Shown here in pieces: positions 6,386 to 13,621 of a stretch of 15,555 nucleotides of DNA; position 1 is the stretch's first letter, and every line of letters starts with the position of its first letter. The notes beneath the pieces were generated by a model. That model was not told where the DNA came from. It made no database searches and saw only the letters and a program-made list of their open reading frames with translations. The DNA is from an uncultured Paracoccaceae bacterium. Lineage in GTDB: Bacteria > Pseudomonadota > Alphaproteobacteria > Rhodobacterales > Rhodobacteraceae. A program made the position numbers and the translations under genes. The stretch lies in assembly GCA_937132145.1 (NCBI GenBank), contig CAKZNY010000391.1, positions 1 through 15,555 on the forward strand. Reading direction: 5' to 3'.

Positions 6386-8116
6386 ATGAAAACTGCGAGA
6401 CTTCCAATTCTACGTTTGCCGGATTTTCGGCTAATCCAGATACTCGTCTGGGGCGGCTTGCTGCTGACCGTGCTGCTGCTGTGGGCATCAAACATCTTTC
6501 TGACGGATAGGTTCACCACAGAACAACGCGAAAAATCACTGCAACGTGCCGGTCTTTACGCCAACACAATATCCGCGACATTGCAGCGAAACGCGTATGT
6601 GCCCCTGCTTTTATCGCGTGATCAAACGCTAATTTATGCATTAATAACAGGCGACTACTCGGCCACCTCAACCCGTTTGATTTCGTTTAAAGAGGATTTG
6701 TCTGCCGCATCAATCATCCTGATGGATATCAACGGGCTGGTAGTTGCCGCCACCGAGGCTCGCGATATTTTTGTTGAAGAAGAAAGCCCCGGATTCTTTG
6801 TTCGCGCCCTTCGCGAAAACGTTACGGTTTTTCAGGCGCTGCGGATTGATGGCAAAATTAACGGGTTCTACTACGCCCGTAAGATCGAGTTCGAGGACGA
6901 AAGCCTAGGCGTGATTGTCGTGGAAGTTGACTTGCAAAGGCAAGAAAACTTCTGGCGGCGCAGCGGGGCCACGGTCGTTTTGTCCGATTCAGCCGGTGAT
7001 ATCCTGCTCGCCTCACAACCAATATGGCGCGACACGACCCTTCAGGATTTGTTAACCTCGGCGTATCGCCCAACCCCGTTCGAGCGTTTCTTTGGCGATG
7101 ACAAGGAGGCTCCGCAATCATTCATACACATTAACGGGCAACGCTTGTTGGTTAGCAATGTGAGTGTCGGGTTTCTTGGTTGGGATTTAAGCTATTTTGC
7201 ATCCCTCGAAGACGTTCACGCCCGTGTTAACGCTTTTATAGCGTTAGAGCTGATGATTTTGGCAATGCTGGCCGCCTTAAGCTTCTATCTAATTTCGCGC
7301 CGAACCACGCGTAAATCCACGGAAATTCAGGCGGAATCCGCTGAATTGCACCGTCTGAACAACCGCCTGTCGAGCGAGATTGAACAACGTCAACGCGCCG
7401 AAAAAATGCTGGAAACCGCCGAGCAAAGCTTGGAACAGACCTCTAAACTCGCCGTTTTGGGGCAAATGTCAGCCTCCGTCAGCCATGAATTAAACCAGCC
7501 ATTGGCCGCGATGCGAACCTATCTGGCAGGTGCACGCCTGTTGTTGCAACGAAACCGGACGGAGGAAGCCCTGATCAGCTTTCAGCGTATCGACGATCTT
7601 ATCGAGCGCATGGGGGCGATTACCAAACAGTTAAAATCGCATGCAACAAAGGCCTCAAATTTAGAGATCACGGTTGATTTGCGCGATTCTGTCGCCTCGG
7701 CATTGTCAATGATGTCCCCGCAACTTGGCCAAACTCAGGTGAATATCGTGCGAAACTTCCCCGACAGGCCCGCGAATGTCGTCGGTGATCCGGTTCGCAT
7801 CGAGCAGATAATCGTTAACCTTTTGCGAAATGCGCTCGACGCGGTGAAGCCCATTGAAGACAAGCGGATCGAGATTACATTGAAGGTCGAAGCCGTCGTA
7901 ACCCTGACAATTCAGGACAACGGCACAGGAATCGAGGATGCCAGCACCTTGTTTGAACCCTTTGCAACCACCAAAAAACCTGGCGAGGGCGTCGGGCTTG
8001 GCCTTGCCATATCGGCCGGATTCGCAAGTGATATGGGCGGCAAATTGACTGGGCGCAACGCCACCCCGGTCGGTGCAATATTTGAATTACAACTACCCCG
8101 GGCACCCGCCCAATAA
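6386..8116 (+). CDS. dctB: DctB-type sensor histidine kinase
   Basis: A membrane sensor kinase of the C4-dicarboxylate (DctB) type, 576 residues from the ATG at 6386. Order: first membrane helix (about 16-38), a large periplasmic region (about 40-282) consistent with a tandem PAS-like Cache sensor, second helix (about 283-304), a polar coiled coil (310-350), the dimerisation/phospho-acceptor box LGQMSASVSHELNQP (His367), then the ATPase domain with N-box IIVNLLRNALDA (475-486), DNGTGI (511-516) and GVGLGLAIS (535-543). All catalytic boxes are intact. The frame extends to TTG codons at 6350 and 6326; no start has a good ribosome site, and 6386 is chosen because it places the first helix normally. 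The regulator gene follows 14 bases later. The DctB name reflects architecture; the ligand is not established. Confidence 0.82.
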   Translation: MKTARLPILRLPDFRLIQILVWGGLLLTVLLLWASNIFLTDRFTTEQREKSLQRAGLYANTISATLQRNAYVPLLLSRDQTLIYALITGDYSATSTRLISFKEDLSAASIILMDINGLVVAATEARDIFVEEESPGFFVRALRENVTVFQALRIDGKINGFYYARKIEFEDESLGVIVVEVDLQRQENFWRRSGATVVLSDSAGDILLASQPIWRDTTLQDLLTSAYRPTPFERFFGDDKEAPQSFIHINGQRLLVSNVSVGFLGWDLSYFASLEDVHARVNAFIALELMILAMLAALSFYLISRRTTRKSTEIQAESAELHRLNNRLSSEIEQRQRAEKMLETAEQSLEQTSKLAVLGQMSASVSHELNQPLAAMRTYLAGARLLLQRNRTEEALISFQRIDDLIERMGAITKQLKSHATKASNLEITVDLRDSVASALSMMSPQLGQTQVNIVRNFPDRPANVVGDPVRIEQIIVNLLRNALDAVKPIEDKRIEITLKVEAVVTLTIQDNGTGIEDASTLFEPFATTKKPGEGVGLGLAISAGFASDMGGKLTGRNATPVGAIFELQLPRAPAQ

Positions 8117-8130
8117 CCATCGGAGTCAGC

Positions 8131-9462
8131 ATGTCTGAAACATTAAAAGTCGCAATTATCGATGACGAAGCAGATATGCGGGCATCAATCAGCCAATGGT
8201 TGGAGCTGTCAGGCTTCAAAACCATCTGCTTCGAGACCGCGAACGAGGCGATCACTTCGCTAGGCGCCGATTTCCGCGGCATCGTGCTGTCCGACATCCG
8301 GATGCCTGGTATGGATGGAATGGAGCTGTTGAAGCGCCTTCACACGATTGATTCCGCGCTGCCGGTGATCCTGATTACGGGGCACGGTGATGTGCAGATG
8401 GCGGTCGATGCGATGCGGATCGGGGCCTATGATTTTGTCGAAAAACCCTTTGACCCCGAACGTTTAGCCGACTTGACGCGCCACGCGCTAGAGGCACGGC
8501 GTTTAACCCTTGATAACCGTGCTTTGCGCCGCGAGTTGTCGGATGGCACCGTTCTGCTTCGAAAAATCATGGGAAACAGCCCGCAAATCGAAAAGCTTCG
8601 CGAAGACATTCTGGACCTTGCCCAAGCCGATGCGAATGTGTTGATCACCGGCGAAACTGGCACCGGAAAAAGCCTGATCGCGCGGGGAATACATGCCTGT
8701 GGATCGCGTCAGGGAAAACCGTTTTATTCGCTGAATTGTACGGCTTTGAGCGAGGAAGAAATGCTCATACGTCTTTTCGGCCCCGCAACAAACGCCGAGA
8801 ATCGCCCCGTTATGGCCTCCAGCACCCCTTGCACGCTTTGTTTGGAAGATGTGCATTCGCTGTCCGAAACGGTGCAAAGCCGGCTGCTGGCCGCGTTGGA
8901 AAAGATGGATGCAGATGGCGATGAAAACATTATCCGCATATTGTCAATTTCCGGCGTCCCCAGTGACGAGACGCAAAAGTCCCTGCGGCCGGACCTCTAC
9001 TATCGCCTTGCAAATATGGAGGTGGTGGCCCCGACCCTTCGCGAACGCGGCGAAGATGTCCTGATCCTGTTCACGCGTTTCTTACAACTATTTTCCGAAG
9101 ATTACGGCTGTGATGTCCTTGAACTTACCGCGCAGGATGCCGCCAATCTGTTGCAAGCGGCGTGGCCCGGAAATATCCGGCAGTTGCAAAACCTTGCGGA
9201 ACGCGCGGTGCTGCAATCACGCCGTGGTGAAAACGGTATTGCGTCTTTGTTAACGGATGAAGGGCTGCGCGAACCCACGGATAAGACGGGCGATAAACCC
9301 TTGAAAGAACACGTCGAGGCGTTCGAGCGTATGTTGATCGAAAACGCCCTGCGCCGAAACCGTGGGTCGGTGGCATCGGTGATGGCCGAACTCGCCCTGC
9401 CAAGGCGAACCCTTAACGAAAAAATGGCGAAATACGGGCTTAGCCGTGGGGATTATGTTTAG
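8131..9462 (+). CDS. dctD: DctD/NtrC-type response regulator with a degenerate AAA+ domain
   Basis: 443 residues, expected to be phosphorylated by the adjacent kinase. The receiver domain is complete (acidic DDE at 11-13, phospho-acceptor Asp55, Thr83, Lys105). The central domain keeps Walker A GETGTGKS (174-181), the arginine region LRPDLYYRL (285-293), LRERGED and WPGNIRQLQN, and there is a Fis-type helix-turn-helix at the end (about 411-437). It lacks the GAFTGA loop: between LFG (215-217) and the Walker B strand there are 18 residues instead of about 24, with nothing like GAFTGA. Walker B reads LCLED rather than the usual LFLDE, and the sensor I ATN motif is replaced. It therefore probably cannot remodel sigma-54 holoenzyme; Rhodobacter capsulatus NtrC is a known precedent. 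GGAG precedes the ATG. The stop overlaps the convergent DUF1638 gene by four bases. Confidence 0.85.
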   Translation: MSETLKVAIIDDEADMRASISQWLELSGFKTICFETANEAITSLGADFRGIVLSDIRMPGMDGMELLKRLHTIDSALPVILITGHGDVQMAVDAMRIGAYDFVEKPFDPERLADLTRHALEARRLTLDNRALRRELSDGTVLLRKIMGNSPQIEKLREDILDLAQADANVLITGETGTGKSLIARGIHACGSRQGKPFYSLNCTALSEEEMLIRLFGPATNAENRPVMASSTPCTLCLEDVHSLSETVQSRLLAALEKMDADGDENIIRILSISGVPSDETQKSLRPDLYYRLANMEVVAPTLRERGEDVLILFTRFLQLFSEDYGCDVLELTAQDAANLLQAAWPGNIRQLQNLAERAVLQSRRGENGIASLLTDEGLREPTDKTGDKPLKEHVEAFERMLIENALRRNRGSVASVMAELALPRRTLNEKMAKYGLSRGDYV

Positions 9463-10097
9463 GCGTATTTTTCCAGCTCAGCGGTCAAATCACCATAGCC
9501 GGTGAACCGACGCTCGTACGCTAGCCCCAAGCGTTGCGCCGCTTCCTCGGCCAAACGGTCGAGGTCGGGCTGGTTGGTCTGCGCCAGATAAACAAGTTTT
9601 TCGTAATTGCCGAAAAGCATATCGCGAAGCTGCGGGTGGCGGTCTAATCCCATGGGTTTCCACACAAAACTGTCAAACTGGCGCACCAGAAAATCGGTCA
9701 GGTAAAACGCTGTGAATTCCGTGTCTGCGTGGGCCGCGAAAACATCGTTACCCTCAAAAAAACTATAGCAATGCGGCCCCTCGGCCATCTTGACGCCCAG
9801 TTCATCGCACCGCGCCTGCAACAATCCACCCGTGCCGCAATCCGCGTAAACGACGAAAATCTCGTCGTATTTATCGCGGGCCTGTACCACCAAGGCCTCA
9901 ACCGCGTCGGGAATTTTATCGGGTGTCAGATGCAAGTTAGCAGGCAAGCATTGCAAATCCATATGCGCCCAGCCGTTAATCTTGATTAACGCCAGAATTT
10001 CACGCGCCAGTGCCCCGCACGCCAGCAGAAGAACGCGACCACCCGCAGTGTCCGCGTTCAATCCGTCTGTTGTCAGTTGTTCATCCGTGTAGGACAT
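9459..10097 (-). CDS. DUF1638 protein linked to corrinoid methyl transfer
   Basis: A 212-residue cytosolic protein of the DUF1638 family, whose biochemical function I do not know. Visible features are an N-terminal strand with Cys27 (LLLACGAL), an LPANLHLTPDKIP segment with Cys50 and His56, the VVYADCGTGGLL motif (Cys87), Cys97, and GPHCYSFF (Cys110). The cluster of Cys and His residues suggests metal or corrinoid handling, but that is inference. The ATG at 10097 lies 9 bases after the corrinoid-protein stop and has no clear ribosome site, which points to translational coupling. From memory, the family is often encoded beside corrinoid proteins and methyltransferases, as here. Its stop overlaps the dctD stop on the other strand (shared bases 9459-9462). 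Confidence 0.8.
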   Translation of the reverse strand: MSYTDEQLTTDGLNADTAGGRVLLLACGALAREILALIKINGWAHMDLQCLPANLHLTPDKIPDAVEALVVQARDKYDEIFVVYADCGTGGLLQARCDELGVKMAEGPHCYSFFEGNDVFAAHADTEFTAFYLTDFLVRQFDSFVWKPMGLDRHPQLRDMLFGNYEKLVYLAQTNQPDLDRLAEEAAQRLGLAYERRFTGYGDLTAELEKYA

Positions 10098-10106
10098 CGC
10101 ATATAA

Positions 10107-10808
10107 TCAGGCTGAAAGCTGGTTGTGCTTTCGGGCCATGAACTCCTTCGCAGTTTCTACGGCCACCGCCGCATCGCGGCAGTATGCATCAGCACCGATG
10201 GCTTTGCCAAACTCCTCGTTCAGCGGCGCACCACCAACCAGAACGATATATTTATCGCGCTTGCCTTGCTCGATCAGCGTATCAATGACGACTTTCATGT
10301 ACGGCATTGTGGTCGTCAGCAGGGCCGACATTCCCAGAATATCGGCATCCTCAGCTTCCAGCGCACCAATGTAGTCCTCTAACGAATTGTTAATGCCGAG
10401 GTCGTATATTTCAAAACCGGCCCCCTCCATCATCATTCCGACGAGGTTTTTGCCGATGTCGTGGATGTCGCCCTTAACCGTGCCGATCACCATCTTGCCA
10501 AGACGCGGTGCGCCGGTTTCGATTAACAAAGGCTTAAGGATTACCATGCCGCCCTTCATAGCGCCCGCCGCCAGCAGAACTTCCGGCACAAACAGGATAC
10601 CATCGCGGAAATCGACGCCAACAATGGCCATGCCTTCAACCAGTGCTTTGGTCAGGATATCGTAAGGGGTCCATTTGCGTTCCAGCAGAATGTTAACAGA
10701 CTCTTCGATTTCTGCTTTCATCCCGTCGTAGAGGTCGTCCATCATTTGCAGGACAAGCTCTTCATCGTTCAGTTCGCTTAGAATTAGGTCGTCTTCTTCG
10801 TCAGACAT
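10107..10808 (-). CDS. Methyltransferase cognate corrinoid protein (B12-binding)
   Basis: A 233-residue free-standing cobalamin-binding protein with the same two-part design as the B12 module of MetH: an N-terminal helical cap (about 12-95, with VPEVLLAAGAMKGGM) and a Rossmann-like B12 domain (about 104-225). The DxHxxG cobalt-ligand motif is present as DIHDIG (114-119), with His116 as the lower axial ligand. Further marks are MSALLTTTMPYM and VGGAPLNEEFG (191-201). It shuttles a methyl group on cobalt between methyltransferases. The homocysteine methyltransferase is immediately upstream in the same direction (105-base gap) and DUF1638 follows 9 bases later. AGGA precedes the ATG at 9 bases. 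Methylamine or other methyltrophic corrinoid proteins look alike, but no substrate methyltransferase is seen here. Confidence 0.9.
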   Translation of the reverse strand: MSDEEDDLILSELNDEELVLQMMDDLYDGMKAEIEESVNILLERKWTPYDILTKALVEGMAIVGVDFRDGILFVPEVLLAAGAMKGGMVILKPLLIETGAPRLGKMVIGTVKGDIHDIGKNLVGMMMEGAGFEIYDLGINNSLEDYIGALEAEDADILGMSALLTTTMPYMKVVIDTLIEQGKRDKYIVLVGGAPLNEEFGKAIGADAYCRDAAVAVETAKEFMARKHNQLSA

Positions 10809-10913
10809 GGTGTTTTTCCTAAGTGTGTGCGGGTTGCAATCTCAACTTAGAGTTACAGCGCAATATGTAATGAATTCTCGGCAGTTTGCGACAGTCGTGT
10901 GCCAGTATCCGAC

Positions 10914-11924
10914 TTAAGAGCTGCGGCGGCGGTTTTTGCGTTTCGGCGGAGTGGCCCCGTCCAGACCATCCGAATCAGACGAAAACGCCCCCAGCGTGGT
11001 GCGAATGGTGTCCAAATCAGGTCTATCGCCCTGCGGCGTTGATTCCAGCGCGGCTCTCATTGCAACCAGATGTTCAGGTAAGGTGCCACAACACCCGCCA
11101 ATTATTTTGGCCCCTGCATCGCGCGCCAGTAACGCGTATTCAGCCATCAGTTCCGGCGTTCCATCGTAATGGATATGTCCGTGAACATATTTCGGAATAC
11201 CCGCATTTCCCTTTGATACCACAGGGATAGACGGGTTGGCTTTGTTAAACCCGACTAACGTGCGCAACAGGTCCGAGGCCCCGACGCCGCAGTTAGCCCC
11301 AAACGCAATCGGCTTGTTTTCAATCCCCTCAACCATCGCAACCATATCGACCGCTGTTACGCCCATCATTGTGCGTCCCGCGGTATCAAAACTCATCGTA
11401 CCAACCCACGGGGCACCGACGTTCTGGAACGCCTTCGCCGCCGCTGTGTATTCTTCGGGTGCCGAGATGGTCTCCAGCCAGAGCACATCGGCCCCACCCT
11501 CCATCAAGCCTTTGGCTTGCTCCTCGAAAATCTCGACGGCACTGTCAAACGAAAGCTCCCCCACGGGTTCCATAATCTCGCCCGTTGGGCCAACAGAACC
11601 CGCCACGACAACCTTGCGCCCGGACGCATCCGCCGCCTCGCGCCCGATTTCGGCGGCTATACGGTTCAGGGTGAACACGTCGTTCTGACGATCATGCAAC
11701 TTTAGCCGCGAATAGTTACCGCCAAATGAATTTGTCAGAAAAATATCGCTGCCCGCATTAATTGCACCATCATAAAGCGCGCGGATCCGGTCAGGGTGGG
11801 TTTCGTTCCAGATTTCTGGGGCCTCACCCGCTTCCAACCCCATGTTGAACAGGGTGGTTCCGGTGGCGCCATCGCCAAGCAGCCAGTCGCGGCTCGCCAG
11901 TAATTCGCTTAGAAGGTCGGTCAT
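10914..11924 (-). CDS. Homocysteine S-methyltransferase (betaine-homocysteine methyltransferase family)
   Basis: A 336-residue zinc-dependent homocysteine methyltransferase, the same fold as the first module of MetH. It shows GDGATGTTL at the N-terminus (17-25), TNSFGGNYSRL (64-74), the SVGPTGE loop (110-116), FGANCGVG with zinc ligand Cys212, and IIGGCCGTLPEH with zinc ligands Cys278 and Cys279. The C-terminal tail is strongly basic (KRKNRRRSS). The ATG at 11924 has AGAGGA upstream. With a separate corrinoid protein next door, the best reading is the homocysteine-activating subunit of a split cobalamin-dependent methionine synthase; annotation as betaine-homocysteine methyltransferase is the common alternative. 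The methyltetrahydrofolate-binding and reactivation partners are not in the window. sufE lies 18 bases upstream, so co-transcription is likely. Confidence 0.87.
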   Translation of the reverse strand: MTDLLSELLASRDWLLGDGATGTTLFNMGLEAGEAPEIWNETHPDRIRALYDGAINAGSDIFLTNSFGGNYSRLKLHDRQNDVFTLNRIAAEIGREAADASGRKVVVAGSVGPTGEIMEPVGELSFDSAVEIFEEQAKGLMEGGADVLWLETISAPEEYTAAAKAFQNVGAPWVGTMSFDTAGRTMMGVTAVDMVAMVEGIENKPIAFGANCGVGASDLLRTLVGFNKANPSIPVVSKGNAGIPKYVHGHIHYDGTPELMAEYALLARDAGAKIIGGCCGTLPEHLVAMRAALESTPQGDRPDLDTIRTTLGAFSSDSDGLDGATPPKRKNRRRSS

Positions 11925-11942
11925 GCCGTCAAATCCTCTTCT

Positions 11943-12365
11943 TTAAAGTAGTGCGTTGGAAATCTGCCTAATACGTTGGATCATCGCGCGCAACCCATTG
12001 GATCGCTGCGAGGACAAATGTTGATCGAGCCCCAAGCGCCCCATCTCGGCTTGCGCGTCTACATCGATCGCCTCCGAGGGTCTTAACCCGTCGTAAAGCG
12101 CGTGCAGAACCGCAATCAAGCCACCGACAATCATCGCATCGGATTCACCTTGAAAGCTGATGCGAATATCCGCGCCCTCGCCCAGAATTTCGGGAACAAT
12201 CCAGACCTGCGAGGCACATCCCAAGACCTTGGTCGCAGGTATCTTCTGACTTTCATCGAGCGGGGGCATTTTCTTGCCCAGATCGATCACATAACGATAG
12301 CGATCTTCCCAGTCGTCGATAAAATCGAAATCCTCGACTATCTCTTCAAAACGTGCGGTGGCCAT
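11943..12365 (-). CDS. sufE: SufE-family cysteine desulfuration protein
   Basis: SufE accepts persulfide sulfur from the desulfurase SufS and passes it to the Fe-S scaffold in the cytosol. The 140-residue protein has the family core: FIDDWEDRYRYVIDLGKKMP (about 15-34), the active loop KVLGCASQVW with the acceptor Cys50, the GESDAMIVGGLIAVL segment, and the C-terminal LGLDQHLSSQRSNGLRAM helix. The length is normal. The ATG at 12365 is preceded by AAAGGAGAG. No other suf gene is adjacent; the homocysteine methyltransferase gene follows 18 bases later. A hairpin in the leader partly covers the ribosome site. Confidence 0.93.
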   Translation of the reverse strand: MATARFEEIVEDFDFIDDWEDRYRYVIDLGKKMPPLDESQKIPATKVLGCASQVWIVPEILGEGADIRISFQGESDAMIVGGLIAVLHALYDGLRPSEAIDVDAQAEMGRLGLDQHLSSQRSNGLRAMIQRIRQISNALL

Positions 12366-12374
12366 TGGAACTCT

Positions 12375-12405
12375 CCTTTAATCGAGTGATTTAGTCACTT
12401 AAAGG
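12375..12405 (-). promoter_or_regulatory. Leader hairpin overlapping the sufE ribosome site
   Basis: On the minus strand CCTTTAA (12405-12399) pairs with TTAAAGG (12381-12375), and inside it GTGA (12398-12395) pairs with TCAC (12389-12386) around a 5-base loop; a 4-base bulge separates the two stems on the 3' side. The TTAAAGG arm contains the first part of the AAAGGAG ribosome site, 7 bases from the sufE ATG, so folding could limit translation. Confidence 0.4.
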
Positions 12406-12446
12406 CAAAACGTCCAGTCCGGCGTGTTGACGCAACCAGCGTTTCT

Positions 12447-13607
12447 TTACAGTTCGATAATTTTTACGCCCTTAGGCGTGGCTGACAAGGCAATTTCACC
12501 ATTGCGAAGGCGTAGCGCGTCATCGCCAAAAACCCCTTTTCGCCAACCACTTAGAGCCTTAACGCCATCGTCGTCGCTATTCGCAATCGCGTCCAGATCA
12601 TTTGTCGTTGCAATCAATTTAGGTGCAACGCGGTACTTCTCGGCCTTGAATTTAAGCAAAACACGTAGCAAATCGCCCAGTGATTCCGTACCGTTCTTCT
12701 TAACCCGTACAGGTGGCGCTTCGGGTAAATCTTCCTCCGGACACGCTTCGCCCGCCTTCACAGCCGCCAAAATACCGTCCGCAATCGGGCCTTTACGCGC
12801 GTCGCGCAGCAACAGGCGCGAGCGGTTAAGGTCTTCGTAAGTTTTCGGGCGACTAGAGGCCAGCTCCATCAATGCGTCGTCTTTAATCACGCGGTTGCGC
12901 GGGATATTGCGGGTCTGCGCGGTGATTTCGCGGAATTGTGCCAGCTCCCGTACCACCGCCAGAAAACGGCCAGATGTCGTGCGGGTTTTCAGGCGTTTCC
13001 ACGCATTGCGCGGATCGATCCGGTAGGTCGCCGGATCGGTCAAAATCGCCTCTTCCTCGGTCACCCAACTGAAGCGGTCGGTCTTTGTTATCTGTTTATC
13101 AAGGTATTCATAAATCACCCGCAGGTGGGTCACATCCGCCAGCGCATAGGTTTTTTGCTTGTCTGACAGTGGCCGACGGCTCCAATCCGTGAAACGGGAT
13201 GTTTTGTCGACCGACTCGTTCACAATCTGGCGCACCAGTTTTTCATAGCTGACTTGTTCGCCAAACCCACAGACCATGGCGGCGATCTGGGTATCAAAAA
13301 ACGGCTCGGGAATTACGCCGCCCTCGATGCAGAAAATCTCGAGGTCCTGACGGGCCGCGTGGAAAACCTTGACAACATCGGTGTTTTTGAACAGCTCGTA
13401 CATCGGGGCCAGATCGATACCATCGGCGAGCGGGTCGATGATGACCGCGTTCTCGTCGCCCTCGCCCGGATATGCCATCTGGATCAGGCACAGTTGGGAA
13501 TAATAGGTGCGTTCGCGCAAAAATTCAGTGTCTACGGTAACATAGGGCTGCGAGGCGCACTCGGCGCAGAATTTGGCTAAATCTTCGGTTTTAGTAATCG
13601 TTTTCAT
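12447..13607 (-). CDS. rnd: Ribonuclease D
   Basis: RNase D is a 3'-to-5' exonuclease that trims tRNA and other small RNA precursors. The 386-residue protein contains the DEDDy exonuclease motifs: VDTEFLRE (Asp26, Glu28), FHAARQDLE (Asp88), and YALADVTHL (Tyr154, Asp158), so the metal-binding set is complete. An HRDC-type region follows (about 200-290, with LAVVRELAQFREITAQ and DDALMELASSRP). The length is typical. It starts 14 bases after the prfB stop, in the same direction, with only a weak ribosome site (GGATAA), so it is probably expressed from the prfB transcript. Confidence 0.95.
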   Translation of the reverse strand: MKTITKTEDLAKFCAECASQPYVTVDTEFLRERTYYSQLCLIQMAYPGEGDENAVIIDPLADGIDLAPMYELFKNTDVVKVFHAARQDLEIFCIEGGVIPEPFFDTQIAAMVCGFGEQVSYEKLVRQIVNESVDKTSRFTDWSRRPLSDKQKTYALADVTHLRVIYEYLDKQITKTDRFSWVTEEEAILTDPATYRIDPRNAWKRLKTRTTSGRFLAVVRELAQFREITAQTRNIPRNRVIKDDALMELASSRPKTYEDLNRSRLLLRDARKGPIADGILAAVKAGEACPEEDLPEAPPVRVKKNGTESLGDLLRVLLKFKAEKYRVAPKLIATTNDLDAIANSDDDGVKALSGWRKGVFGDDALRLRNGEIALSATPKGVKIIEL

Positions 13608-13621
13608 GCTTATCCGTTCTA

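Noticed and set aside
10887..10904. Sigma-54 promoter (TGGCAC on the minus strand)
   Set aside because: The -24-like hexamer is present, but at the required spacing there is no GC-containing -12 element.
10809..10913. Riboswitch (cobalamin, SAM or SAH) ahead of the corrinoid-protein gene
   Set aside because: The gap is only 105 bases; I find only a weak CTAAG/CTTAG pairing (10819-10823 with 10846-10850) and no recognisable B12-box or SAM-type core.
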